A stretch of DNA of 35,753 bases from Novosphingobium sp. (GTDB lineage: Bacteria; Pseudomonadota; Alphaproteobacteria; Sphingomonadales; Sphingomonadaceae): contig JAIXYF010000409.1 in the NCBI GenBank assembly GCA_027490345.1, forward strand, positions 1 through 35,753. Direction: 5' to 3'. A program made the translations under genes and the position numbers. Every line of letters starts with the position of its first letter. Position 1 is the stretch's first letter. Shown here piece after piece: positions 25,110-33,144 of the stretch. Below the pieces are notes generated by a model. The model was not told where the DNA came from and searched no databases. It saw nothing but the letters and a program-made list of their open reading frames with translations.

Positions 25110-26318
25110 TCATTTGCTGATCAGGGCGAGTGGATTGACCGGCTGGCCGTCCTTGCGCAGTTCCACCACGACCGTGGGTCTGCCCGGCCCGGCAAGGCCA
25201 AGCGGAGAACCCTGCACGAGGCGTGCCGCCACGGCGACGTCAAGGCGGCCAAGGTTGGTGATCAACGAAGTCCAGCCGCCATCATGGTCGATAATGACGA
25301 TTCGGCCATAGCCCCGGTAATCGCCTGCAAAGGACACCCGTCCGGCTGCAGGGGCGACGACTTGCGCGCCGGCTGCCGGAGCAAGCGTCACCCCGAGGGA
25401 TCTCCCATCCCCGGTTGCGTCGCCGAATCCGCTCACGATCCGGCCACCAACCGGCATGATCCAGGACAGCTCGTTGCCAGCCTTTCGCGAAGGCGGACTG
25501 GCATCGAGAACCAGCATGGAGCCCGGACGATCCTGTCGGGGCACAGGCCCGGGGAGCGCCGCCAACCGGCTGCGAAGACTACCATCCGCACGCAAGCGCT
25601 CCATCAGAACGGCAATATCGCGGGTCTCTTCGGCAAGGGCGAGCGCGCGATCCGCTTCGCGGCTCGCTATTCCCTGCGCACTGCGGGACGCGATCCGCTG
25701 CCTGCTTTCCAGCACGACCAACTTTTGACGTCGGAGAGTCAGCGCGTCTTCGCTTGCCTTGAGCTGAACGGCGGCGCGGCGCGCGCTGTCCTGCAGTTGG
25801 CGGCCGCGCACGATCTCCGAACGCAGACCAGCAGTCCGGCGCTGGACTTCTGGAAGCATGGTTTCAAGAACCGCTCGCAAATAGACCGTCTCGCGGACGG
25901 AATCCGCTCGCACCAGACTGAAGGCCAGTGGCCGCCGGGACATCAGTTGCAAAGCAGCGGTCAGGCGCACAACGGGTTCCTGCCGGGCAGCGATCCGCAA
26001 TCGCAGGGCGGCCCGCTGCCGGTCAATCTCACGAATCCGGGCTTGCGCCAACGCAATCTCTGCCTCGGATTGCTGGATCCGCGCTGCGACTGCCGCGGCC
26101 TCGCTAGCCGTGCGATCGGCGGCCGCTGTCGCCCGCCGGGCCGCTTCTTCCAGAGCGTCGCCGCGCGCTCGTGCTTCCTTGAGCGAGCGTGTCGCTGCGC
26201 GCAGAGCGTCGCCGGCCTGGTCCGCGCTTTCAAATGGAGCTTCCTGGGCAAGCCCCTGCCATCCAGCTACGCAGGCCAGCGCCAAGGTCAAGGCAAGGAA
26301 TGCTTTGCGTGACGTCAC
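25110..26318 (-). CDS. EnvC-like murein hydrolase activator with degenerate LytM/M23 domain
   Basis: A 402-residue exported protein. A signal peptide (residues 1-25) is followed by a long coiled coil (about 30-250) and a C-terminal LytM fold (about 285-400). The zinc ligands of active M23 peptidases are missing: the HxxxD position reads DGRSLGVTL, the HxH region reads TSLITNLG, and the final histidine position reads VVVELR. Like E. coli EnvC it should therefore not cut peptidoglycan itself but activate amidases at the division site (inference). The start is GTG at 26318 with AAGGG 8 nt upstream, 4 nt after the rlmH stop. It is followed by ctpA. Confidence 0.92.
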   Translation of the reverse strand: MTSRKAFLALTLALACVAGWQGLAQEAPFESADQAGDALRAATRSLKEARARGDALEEAARRATAAADRTASEAAAVAARIQQSEAEIALAQARIREIDRQRAALRLRIAARQEPVVRLTAALQLMSRRPLAFSLVRADSVRETVYLRAVLETMLPEVQRRTAGLRSEIVRGRQLQDSARRAAVQLKASEDALTLRRQKLVVLESRQRIASRSAQGIASREADRALALAEETRDIAVLMERLRADGSLRSRLAALPGPVPRQDRPGSMLVLDASPPSRKAGNELSWIMPVGGRIVSGFGDATGDGRSLGVTLAPAAGAQVVAPAAGRVSFAGDYRGYGRIVIIDHDGGWTSLITNLGRLDVAVAARLVQGSPLGLAGPGRPTVVVELRKDGQPVNPLALISK

Positions 26319-26322
26319 GGCT

Positions 26323-26748
26323 TCACCCTTCCCGGTGATATGGGTGGCCAGACAAGATGCTGACCGCTCGCCACAGCTGCTCCGCTAGCATCGCACGGGC
26401 AAGCATGTGCGGCCAGGTAGCGGCGCCGAACGCGAGCAGAAGATCGGCCTCGCCCCGCAGTCCCGCATCATGGCCATCTGCAGCCCCGATGAGAAACCGG
26501 GTCTCGCGAACTCCCTCATCACGCCATTGGCCAAGTTGCGCTGCGAGAGCAGACGATGTCAGGTTCGCCCCGCGTTCATCGAGAGCAACCGTGCGGAATG
26601 GCCTTGCAGCAGGCGTTGGCACAATCCCGCCCCTGTCTGGCAGTTCGGTTACTCTGAAACCCCATGAAATCCGCCGCGCATAGCGTTCGACCAGTTCGGC
26701 TTCGGGCGAACGTCCAATTTTCCCGCGGGCGATCACGTGAAGCAGCAT
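26323..26748 (-). CDS. rlmH: 23S rRNA pseudouridine-1915 N3-methyltransferase RlmH
   Basis: A 141-residue SPOUT-fold enzyme that methylates pseudouridine 1915 in helix 69 of 23S rRNA. Family marks are MLLHVIARGKIGRSPEAELVERY at the N-terminus, RFLIGAADGHD and the C-terminal AEQLWRAVSILSGHPYHR. It lies after rsfS, the usual partner, but 179 nt away with a repeat-like element between them. The next gene starts 4 nt after its stop. Confidence 0.96.
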   Translation of the reverse strand: MLLHVIARGKIGRSPEAELVERYARRISWGFRVTELPDRGGIVPTPAARPFRTVALDERGANLTSSALAAQLGQWRDEGVRETRFLIGAADGHDAGLRGEADLLLAFGAATWPHMLARAMLAEQLWRAVSILSGHPYHREG

Positions 26749-26757
26749 GGTTGCGCC

Positions 26758-26826
26758 CTAGAGCGTTTGCGCAGCCGGTGGAATCACCTGCTGGCTCAAG
26801 AAACATGATAGTCCAAAGCGCTAGAG
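26758..26826. repeat. REP-like palindromic intergenic element
   Basis: The element begins with CTAGAGCGTTTG and ends with CAAAGCGCTAGAG, which are imperfect inverted copies of each other. Inside is a hairpin with stem CAGC/GCTG and GGTG/CACC and a GAAT loop (26772-26796). It lies between rsfS and rlmH, outside any gene. Such short structured intergenic repeats are common in alphaproteobacteria; only one copy is seen in this window. Confidence 0.5.
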
Positions 26827-26927
26827 CAGCCGAGCCGATGCGTTTGGATAGAACACTTCTCTTACCCAGAACTGCGGCGAAGGCCGGAATCTATGTATTT
26901 CCCTGCGGGCAAGGCGAAGCGGCGACG

Positions 26928-27368
26928 TCAGGCTGCGCCCTGATCGCCGAACGCCCACATGCGCTCGAGATTGTAGAAGCTGCGAACTTCCGGACGGAAC
27001 ACGTGGATGACGACATCACCGGCATCGATCAGGACCCAATCAGCTGCCGGCAGCCCTTCGATCCGGACATGGCCGAAGCCGCCATGCTTGATCCGCTCAG
27101 CGAGCTTCTGGGCCATTGTCGCAACCTGCCTTGTCGAGCGGCCCGACGCGATCACCATGTGGTCGGATACTGAGCTCTTGCCCTCCAGCGGGATCGTGAC
27201 GACGTCCTGCGCTTGATCATCGTCGAGCGAGCGCAGCACCAGATCTAGAAGAGAACCTGACGCAGCCATCGGCGACGGGGATGAAGAACTCGGGGCAGAG
27301 CTCTGGGTGGTGCCGGTATCCACCGGCGAAAGGTGTACGCTTGTCATGAGGTTGACGATGGTCTCCAT
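26928..27368 (-). CDS. rsfS: Ribosome silencing factor RsfS
   Basis: This protein binds ribosomal protein L14 and blocks 30S-50S joining, silencing translation under starvation. The conserved part runs from LLDLVLRSLDDDQAQDVVTIPLEGKSSVSDHMVIASGRSTRQV to DWVLIDAGDVVIHVFRPEVRSFYNLERMW. At 146 residues it has a low-complexity Ser/Pro N-terminus. Starts at 27347 and 27269 are also possible; the last would give the usual 113 residues. No clear Shine-Dalgarno decides this. It follows nadD after 43 nt, the common nadD-rsfS-rlmH order. Confidence 0.94.
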   Translation of the reverse strand: METIVNLMTSVHLSPVDTGTTQSSAPSSSSPSPMAASGSLLDLVLRSLDDDQAQDVVTIPLEGKSSVSDHMVIASGRSTRQVATMAQKLAERIKHGGFGHVRIEGLPAADWVLIDAGDVVIHVFRPEVRSFYNLERMWAFGDQGAA

Positions 27369-27411
27369 GGCTGACGGTTGATTGACCTGGGTTTTGACGA
27401 CACCAATCTGC

Positions 27412-28104
27412 TCACCGCTTACCAGCTTTTGGCTCAGACCTGATAGGCCGATGCGTCAGCATGTCGCGGTAATGGGTGCGTGCATAGCGGCTATACCAAT
27501 CCGGATCGGCAGCACGGATATCCGTAGCCGAGCGTGTATCGGGGTCGAAGCGCAGTATGACCAGCGCTGGGGCGCTCCGCTTGGCGCCAACAAGGTTCTG
27601 GCTGTTCCGCAGGCGCCACCGGCGCAGCCAGGCCATGGCGGGGCTCGTCATAGCGGCTGCATCATATCCCGGACGGGCGACAACGGCAATCGGCATCTCA
27701 AGCGCAATGCTGCGCCACCCCCGCCAACGGTGGAATTGGGCCAGATTGTCGGCTCCCATGAGCCAGACAAAGCGCCGACGCGGATAACGGCGCTTGATGC
27801 GGCGAAGCGTATCGAGGGTGTAGCGCGTTCCAAAGTCAGCCTCGATGGTGGTCACCCGGATGGGAGCGCGGCGAGCCATGTACATGGCCGATGCATAGCG
27901 CAGAGGCAGAGGCGCCATGTCGTCAACAGGCTTGAGGACATTGCCAGGAGAAACCAGCCACCAGACCTCGTTAAAGCCAATCGCCTGATGCGCAAAGAGA
28001 CTGATCCGGCGATGCGCTCCGTGCGCCGGGTTGAAACTGCCGCCAAGCAGACCGGTAAGAACGGGTTTCAGGGTCGGACCTGCCCCGTTCCGAGAACCAG
28101 CCAC
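27412..28104 (-). CDS. nadD: Nicotinate-nucleotide adenylyltransferase NadD
   Basis: This enzyme transfers AMP from ATP to nicotinate mononucleotide to give deamido-NAD, an essential step of NAD synthesis. The nucleotidyltransferase motif is GGSFNPAHGAHRR (residues 21-33), and the WLMGADNLAQFHRWRGW block is typical. The start used is GTG at 28104, which overlaps the end of proA by 37 nt and gives 230 residues. The conserved part begins only at about residue 14, and no better start codon lies closer. Confidence 0.95.
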   Translation of the reverse strand: MAGSRNGAGPTLKPVLTGLLGGSFNPAHGAHRRISLFAHQAIGFNEVWWLVSPGNVLKPVDDMAPLPLRYASAMYMARRAPIRVTTIEADFGTRYTLDTLRRIKRRYPRRRFVWLMGADNLAQFHRWRGWRSIALEMPIAVVARPGYDAAAMTSPAMAWLRRWRLRNSQNLVGAKRSAPALVILRFDPDTRSATDIRAADPDWYSRYARTHYRDMLTHRPIRSEPKAGKR

Positions 28105-29363
28105 TTGTAGGTGGTCAAGCCTTCGAGCGCGACCGGCCCGCGCGCATGGAGCCGCCCGGTTGCAATGCCGATTTCAGCGCCCAGCCCGAACTCGCCCCCA
28201 TCGGCAAACTGGCTGGAGGCATTATGCATCACGATTGCGCTATCAACTTCGGAAAGGAAGCGCGCTGCAGTCTCCGCATCCTCGGTCACGATTGCATCCG
28301 TATGGCCCGAGGCATGCCTCGCAATATGCGACAGCGCATCGTTGAGACCATCCACGACCGCGACCGACAGCACCGCATCAAGATATTCCGTATCCCAATC
28401 CGTAGCTTCGGCTGGTGCAATGCGGGAATCGATCGCGCAGGCACGGGCATCGCCGCGCAATGCGCAGCCCGCAGCGATCAGCGGCTCTACCAGCCCATGG
28501 GGATCGGGAAAACGCGCGTCTACCAGCAGAGTTTCCATTGCACCGCAGATGCCGGTGCGCCGCATTTTGGCGTTCAGGGCGATATCCCTTGCCATCCCGG
28601 GCTCCGCAGCCCGGTCGATAAACGTATGGTTGATTCCATCCCGCTGGGCAAGGACCGGGACACGCGCATCGGCCTGAACCCGCGCGACAAGGCTTTTGCC
28701 GCCGCGTGGGACAATCATGTCGATCAGACCGCTTGCCGCAAGCATCGCACCAACCACTGCCCGGTCTTGCGTGGGTACAAGCTGGATGGCAGTTGCAGGG
28801 GCACCGCCTGCCACCAGCCCTTCGGCCAATGCAGCATGAATTGCCTTGTTCGACCGCGCCGCTTCGCTGCCGCCTCGCAGCAGCGCTGCGTTACCAGACC
28901 GCATACACAGCGCCGCGGCGTCTGCCGTCACGTTTGGGCGGCTCTCATAAATAATGCCGATCAAGCCAATGGGAACACGCACGCGGCGCAGGATTATGCC
29001 ATTGGGCCGCATGGTCTCGTCGATGATCTGGCCAACCGGATCATCCAGCGCAGCCACTTGCTCCACCGCAAGGGCCATTGCCTCGATACGGGCGGGATCC
29101 AGCTTCAAGCGGTCAATCATCGCGGCCGAAAGCCCCGCCGCTGTGCCGTCGGCGATGTCCTGCGCATTGGCTGCCAGAATTTCAGGTGCAAAACGGCGCA
29201 GTGCATCGGCACCCAGGCGCAACGCTGCGCCGCGCGCCGCCGATGGCATCTTCGCCAACCCGCGTTGAGCGACGCGGCCCTCGCGAGCGAGGCGTTCAAG
29301 CAAGGCTGCCGCATCAGCAGTGGCCACCGCCGAAGCGGAGGTTGAAGAAATGAGCGCATTCAT
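28068..29363 (-). CDS. proA: Glutamate-5-semialdehyde dehydrogenase ProA
   Basis: A 431-residue enzyme that reduces gamma-glutamyl phosphate to glutamate semialdehyde with NADPH, the second step of proline synthesis. The catalytic cysteine is C273 in MRRTGICGAMETLL; other family blocks are PIGLIGIIYESRPNVTADAAALC and VPRGGKSL. AAGGG lies 7 nt before the ATG. It is the first gene of the series proA-nadD-rsfS-rlmH-envC-ctpA-dsbB-coq7. Its end overlaps nadD. Confidence 0.97.
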   Translation of the reverse strand: MNALISSTSASAVATADAAALLERLAREGRVAQRGLAKMPSAARGAALRLGADALRRFAPEILAANAQDIADGTAAGLSAAMIDRLKLDPARIEAMALAVEQVAALDDPVGQIIDETMRPNGIILRRVRVPIGLIGIIYESRPNVTADAAALCMRSGNAALLRGGSEAARSNKAIHAALAEGLVAGGAPATAIQLVPTQDRAVVGAMLAASGLIDMIVPRGGKSLVARVQADARVPVLAQRDGINHTFIDRAAEPGMARDIALNAKMRRTGICGAMETLLVDARFPDPHGLVEPLIAAGCALRGDARACAIDSRIAPAEATDWDTEYLDAVLSVAVVDGLNDALSHIARHASGHTDAIVTEDAETAARFLSEVDSAIVMHNASSQFADGGEFGLGAEIGIATGRLHARGPVALEGLTTYKWLVLGTGQVRP

Positions 29364-29759
29364 GACGCGCCCTTATCACCCCGCACTGCCGCTGTCAGCC
29401 TGAATGGGTTTGCGGCCGCTTCGTCTGCTGGCGAATCGTCAGAGAGCAGATGACAAAACGCGAGAACCCGACGATTCGCTAGGGGAGCACGTGACGAAGA
29501 TGACATCCGTGAAGCGGTTCGTCGCCGGACTCGCACGTCTCATCCTGCAGACCACCCTGAAGATTCGACCATTACGTAGGGTGAGACTAGGCGGCTGGCT
29601 CGCGCGGAACAAACGGCACCGCGAGCCACGGGGGTTGCCATTTTTCCAGTTCGATCTCGGTCCAAGGCGAGCCCGCCAAAGCATGGCGGGCGTCCGCCCA
29701 AGCGCCTGCATGCAATTGCGGCACGGGCGCGCAGCTGGTTCCCGGATCGCGAGTTTTTT
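29364..29759. other. 396-bp region between proA and the M23 peptidase ATG
   Basis: The left half is the divergent control region: a long inverted repeat (29428-29482) and four GANTC sites (29433, 29473, 29528 and 29562). The right part, from 29580, is an open frame continuous with the M23 gene that reads like protein (…RARSWFPDREFFMRSNG) but has no ATG, GTG or TTG. The real N-terminus of the M23 protein may lie here. No RNA gene is evident. Confidence 0.55.
29428..29482. repeat. Long inverted repeat carrying GANTC sites
   Basis: CTGGCGAATCGTC (29428-29440) pairs with GACGATTCGCTAG (29470-29482): ten inner pairs are perfect and the outer three include one G-T. The loop is 29 nt. Each arm contains one GANTC motif (GAATC and GATTC). 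It lies between proA and the M23-bactofilin genes and has no T tract on either side. Confidence 0.6.
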
Positions 29760-30863
29760 ATGCGCTCGAACGGCAACGTCCGCTTCATTCGCGTGTCTTC
29801 ACGCCTCCAGTTGCGAATAGCTGGCGGCATTGCTGCGGCAGTATTCATATGGGCGGGCATGATAGGATGGATGGTTATCAGCCAGGCCGTCGCTGGCTAC
29901 AACCAAGTCTCCCTGCTTGAACGCGAAGCCGCTGTGGCAACCGCTGAAAGCCGGGTTGCGCAATATCGTTCAGGCCTCGGCGCGGTTGCAGATGATCTGG
30001 CCAAGCGGCAGGATTTCATCGAGAAAAGCGTGCAAGGCATGGTCGGACCACTGCCGAGCGCGCTGCCATCAGGCTCGGTTTCCGATAGTGCCGACGAGGC
30101 TGCCAAAACTGTCCGCAAAACTTCGATGTTGCTTCCAGAGGCTACGGGACTTGCACAGACCGAGGCGCGTCAACTGATGTTCATCGAAGCAGTGACGCGA
30201 TATGCCGATGCGCGTTCTGCGCGGGCCATGACCGCTATACGCAAACTCGGCCTAAACCCGGCTCTCGTTGCGACTTCGGACCGTTCGGCGATGGGCGGGC
30301 CACTTATTCCTTTGGCAACAGGGTCAGGCGCCACCATCGATCCGCGGTTTGCCCGGTTCGGAGCCAGCCTTGAACGCATGAATGCTTTGGAGCAGGCCCT
30401 CGTGCGTATCCCCAATACGCTACCAGCAAGTCTCGATACCATATCGAGCGGCTTTGGATACCGCGTCGATCCTTTCACCGGAGGCGGCGCCTTTCATGCC
30501 GGTCTGGATTTCCGCGGCCCGATCGGTGCGCCTATCCGCGCGGCCGCTGCAGGAACCATCAGCTTCACGGGCGTAAAGCAGGGATACGGCAACTGCGTCG
30601 AGATCAGCCACGGCAATGGTTTGCTGACCCGTTATGCTCACATGTCGCGAATCGAAGCTCGAATCGGCCAGGGCATTGGCCCAGGCCATGTGATCGGTTC
30701 AATCGGCAATAGCGGCCGGTCAACCGGCCCGCATTTGCATTTTGAGGTGAGGATCGCTGACCGTCCAGTCGATCCCCGCCCGTTTCTGGAGGCGATGCCA
30801 CATGTTTTCCAAGAAACCCGCGCCGGGAGCGGACCTGTCCGCTCGGGCAGCAGGCCAAACTAA
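29760..30863 (+). CDS. M23 family zinc endopeptidase, membrane-anchored
   Basis: At least 367 residues. A transmembrane helix (about 19-42) is followed by a coiled region and a C-terminal LytM domain (about 220-345). All key residues are present: H246 and D250 (FHAGLD), H294 (YAHMS), and H325 with H327 (HLHFEV), so it should be an active peptidoglycan cross-link endopeptidase in the periplasm. Its last 62 nt overlap the bactofilin gene; M23 peptidases paired with bactofilins shape cells in other alphaproteobacteria. The ATG at 29760 is the first usual start codon, but the frame is open and coding-like back to 29580, so the true start may be an unusual codon upstream (for example ATT at 29640 behind GGGGG) or the gene may contain a frameshift. 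Confidence 0.92.
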   Translation: MRSNGNVRFIRVSSRLQLRIAGGIAAAVFIWAGMIGWMVISQAVAGYNQVSLLEREAAVATAESRVAQYRSGLGAVADDLAKRQDFIEKSVQGMVGPLPSALPSGSVSDSADEAAKTVRKTSMLLPEATGLAQTEARQLMFIEAVTRYADARSARAMTAIRKLGLNPALVATSDRSAMGGPLIPLATGSGATIDPRFARFGASLERMNALEQALVRIPNTLPASLDTISSGFGYRVDPFTGGGAFHAGLDFRGPIGAPIRAAAAGTISFTGVKQGYGNCVEISHGNGLLTRYAHMSRIEARIGQGIGPGHVIGSIGNSGRSTGPHLHFEVRIADRPVDPRPFLEAMPHVFQETRAGSGPVRSGSRPN

Positions 30864-31224
30864 CCCGATGGCGAGCCCTACCTTCTCGGTTCTGGGAGCG
30901 GATCTTGCCATCAAGGGCGATATCTCTGCCAGTTCAGAACTCCATATCGATGGACGGGTAGAAGGCGATATCACTTGCGCTGCCCTGGTTCAGGGCGAAG
31001 CAAGCACGATCCATGGCGCCATTCGTGCTCAGACAGCCCGACTGGCAGGCACGGTACGCGGTGGGATCGAAGTCAAGCATCTCATCGTGCTCAACACGGC
31101 GAAGATCCACGGTGACATCAAGTATGAAGCGCTAACAATCGAACAAGGTGCCCATATCAATGGCCACCTCAACCATGGCCTCGATCCTGTTGACCCGGAA
31201 ACCACACTCACGCTGGGAAGTTAA
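30802..31224 (+). CDS. Bactofilin (polymer-forming cytoskeletal protein)
   Basis: A 140-residue bactofilin. The core (about 28-125) is a right-handed beta-helix made of repeats such as SVLGADLAIKGDISASSELHIDGRVEGDI and TARLAGTVRGGIEVKHLIVLNTAKIHGDIKYEALTIEQGAHINGHL; such proteins polymerise without nucleotide into membrane-bound filaments. The N-terminal tail is short and flexible, with a possible membrane-contacting MFSKK start. The gene begins 62 nt inside the M23 peptidase gene, so the two are surely cotranscribed. The likely role (inference) is to position the peptidase for local wall synthesis. Confidence 0.93.
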   Translation: MFSKKPAPGADLSARAAGQTNPMASPTFSVLGADLAIKGDISASSELHIDGRVEGDITCAALVQGEASTIHGAIRAQTARLAGTVRGGIEVKHLIVLNTAKIHGDIKYEALTIEQGAHINGHLNHGLDPVDPETTLTLGS

Positions 31225-31296
31225 ACAACACTCCCACCGTCAAGGCGAAAGCGCTGCCTGCTATCATTCTTGTCCGAAACAAGACCCGAGCAGAAC

Positions 31297-32004
31297 TCAG
31301 CTATCAGAAACGCCTTCTGCACGGCGCGCTTCGAGCCATGCCGCTGCTTCAGCTTCCTGCGCAGCCTGAGAGGCAGCCTTGACCTGCGCATCCCGTTCAG
31401 CACGGAGTTCCTCGATCAACGCTTCCCGGTCGTTCCCAAGCCGCAGGTTGCTGGCGGTATCATCTTCTTCGATACCCGCACGTTTTGCCGCCTTCGCAAC
31501 AAGGGCATCAAGTTCACGTTGCGAACACAGACCAAGCGTGACGGGATCTTTAGGGTTGATATTGGAGATGTTCCAATGGCTGCGGTCCCGAATCGCAGCG
31601 ATCGTGTTACGTGTAGTACCGATCAGCTTGCCGACCTGAGCATCCGAAATCTCCGGGTGGTTGCGAAGAATCCACGCGATGCCGTCGGGCTTGTCCTGCC
31701 GCTTTGAGACTGGCGTATAACGCGGCCCCTTGGTGCGGCTAACGGAAATCGGTGCTTTCTGCATCTTCAAACGATAGTCTGGGCTTGCCTGCCCGCGTTC
31801 GATTTCACTCTGGGTCAACTCTCCGGAATGAACCGGATCACGGCCAGTGTACTTGGCACCGGCGAGGTCATCCGCCATCGCCTGAACCTCAAGTATGTGC
31901 AGGCCGCAGAATTCGGCGATCTGCTCAAACGTGAGCGCAGTGTTGTCAACAAGCCACGATGCCGTGGCGTGGGGCATCAGAGGATAGGTGGACTGGTTGC
32001 TCAA
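31297..32004 (-). CDS. trcR: DUF1013 protein, TrcR-like cell cycle transcriptional regulator
   Basis: A 235-residue protein matching DUF1013, named TrcR in some alphaproteobacteria and linked to cell-cycle transcription. Conserved blocks are LMPHATASWLVDNTALTFEQIAEFCGLH, DGIAWILRNHPEISDAQVGKLIGTTRNTIAAIRDRSHWN and DPVTLGLCSQRELDALV; the middle looks like a helix-turn-helix. The C-terminus is a charged Ala/Glu helix. The start is TTG at 32004, with GGAGGGG 6 nt upstream; an internal ATG at 31977 is the alternative. The Shine-Dalgarno forms part of an AGGGG/CCCCT inverted repeat with the start region, which might restrict translation. It is convergent with bactofilin. Confidence 0.92.
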   Translation of the reverse strand: MSNQSTYPLMPHATASWLVDNTALTFEQIAEFCGLHILEVQAMADDLAGAKYTGRDPVHSGELTQSEIERGQASPDYRLKMQKAPISVSRTKGPRYTPVSKRQDKPDGIAWILRNHPEISDAQVGKLIGTTRNTIAAIRDRSHWNISNINPKDPVTLGLCSQRELDALVAKAAKRAGIEEDDTASNLRLGNDREALIEELRAERDAQVKAASQAAQEAEAAAWLEARRAEGVSDS

Positions 32005-32130
32005 GGGGAGCCCCTCCGGACAGCGGAAACAATAAGGGCCACCCCTTGCGGAGCGGCCATCTTGTTTGTGATGTAGGCGAGCCTGCGTCTTACGGCAAGC
32101 CCATTCCCGCCGATTCGGCTTCGCCGCGCG

Positions 32131-33144
32131 TCAGGCAGTCTGCTCATCAATCGAAAGCACGATCTTTCCGATATGTGCGCCAGCTTCCATCCGTGCATGA
32201 GCTGCCGCCGTTTCCCTTAGCGGAAAAGCCTTGTCCATGACAGGGCGCAGCTGCCCATCAACCACCAGTGGCCAAACAGTCTGATGAATCTCATCCGCCA
32301 GCAAGCTTTTGAATTCATTTGATCGTGGCCGAAGCGTCGAACCAGTCAGGGTGATCCGGCGCCGCATGACTTCGGCCATGTTGAGTTCGGCCCGCACGCC
32401 CCCCTGGACCGCAATAGTCACGTGCCGCCCATCGTCAGCAAGGCATTTGATGTTCCGGCCGACATACTCGCCTGCCACCATGTCGAGCACCAGATGAACG
32501 CCCGCTCCACCGGTCATCCGGTGAACCTCCTCGACGAAATCATGGGTCTTGTAGTCGATTGCATGAGTTGCACCAAGCGCCAGAGCGGCAGCGCATTTCT
32601 CCGGGCCGCCACATGTGACAATAACTTCAAGACCAAACAGCTTGCCCAGCAAAATCGCCATTGTGCCGATACCGCTGGTCCCGCCGTGGACGAGAACCCG
32701 CTCACCCTCAGTCGCCCAGCCACGTTCAAACACGTTGTGCCAGACCGTGAACAATGTTTCAGGCAATGCGGCAGCCTCGGCTAGCGGCAGACCGGTTGGC
32801 ACTGGCAGACAGAGAGTAGCTTCAGCAAGACAGTACTCGGCATACCCGCCGCCCGCGACCAGCGCACAGACCATCTGTCCGGATAAAGGCATGGTAACGC
32901 CATCCCCCACCGCCACCACCTGACCGGCAACCTCGAGCCCCGGAACGGGCGAAGCACCCGGCGGCGGGGGATAAAATCCCTGACGCTGGATCACATCAGG
33001 CCGATTCACGCCGGCAAAGGCCACACGAAGAAGAACCTGGCCTGCCCCGGGAGAAGGTACCGCCAGAGTTTCAGGCCGCAGCACCTCTGGCGCGCCGGGC
33101 GCATCAAAGCCCATGGCAGTCATTGTTGCTGGTACTGGTTTCAT
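32131..33144 (-). CDS. NAD(P)H quinone oxidoreductase, zinc-independent MDR family (PIG3-like)
   Basis: A 337-residue medium-chain reductase of the quinone oxidoreductase group. The N-terminal GroES-like domain has RVAFAGVNRPDVIQRQGFYPPPPG and PGLEVAGQVVAVGDGV; the nucleotide-binding domain has VLVHGGTSGIGTMAILLGK. The cysteine and histidine zinc ligands of alcohol dehydrogenases are absent. Family members reduce quinones with NADPH. The ATG at 33144 fits the family start and has GGGGGG upstream; a longer frame runs to 33219. It is divergent from the DUF1192 gene. Confidence 0.93.
   Translation of the reverse strand: MKPVPATMTAMGFDAPGAPEVLRPETLAVPSPGAGQVLLRVAFAGVNRPDVIQRQGFYPPPPGASPVPGLEVAGQVVAVGDGVTMPLSGQMVCALVAGGGYAEYCLAEATLCLPVPTGLPLAEAAALPETLFTVWHNVFERGWATEGERVLVHGGTSGIGTMAILLGKLFGLEVIVTCGGPEKCAAALALGATHAIDYKTHDFVEEVHRMTGGAGVHLVLDMVAGEYVGRNIKCLADDGRHVTIAVQGGVRAELNMAEVMRRRITLTGSTLRPRSNEFKSLLADEIHQTVWPLVVDGQLRPVMDKAFPLRETAAAHARMEAGAHIGKIVLSIDEQTA

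Noticed and set aside
25044-26312. 422-codon open frame on the + strand over the EnvC-like gene
   Set aside because: It is a shadow of the real - strand gene, which has a signal peptide, a coiled coil and a LytM fold.
28146-29345. 399-codon open frame on the + strand over proA
   Set aside because: It is a shadow of proA, whose catalytic motif is clear on the - strand.
29640-29700. Possible tRNA because of a T-loop-like GTTCGATCTC
   Set aside because: No acceptor stem, anticodon arm or D-arm can be built around it.
29404-29820. 138-codon open frame on the + strand upstream of the M23 gene
   Set aside because: It runs through an inverted repeat and out of frame into the M23 gene. Only its part around the TTG at 29636 looks protein-like, and this is discussed with the M23 start.
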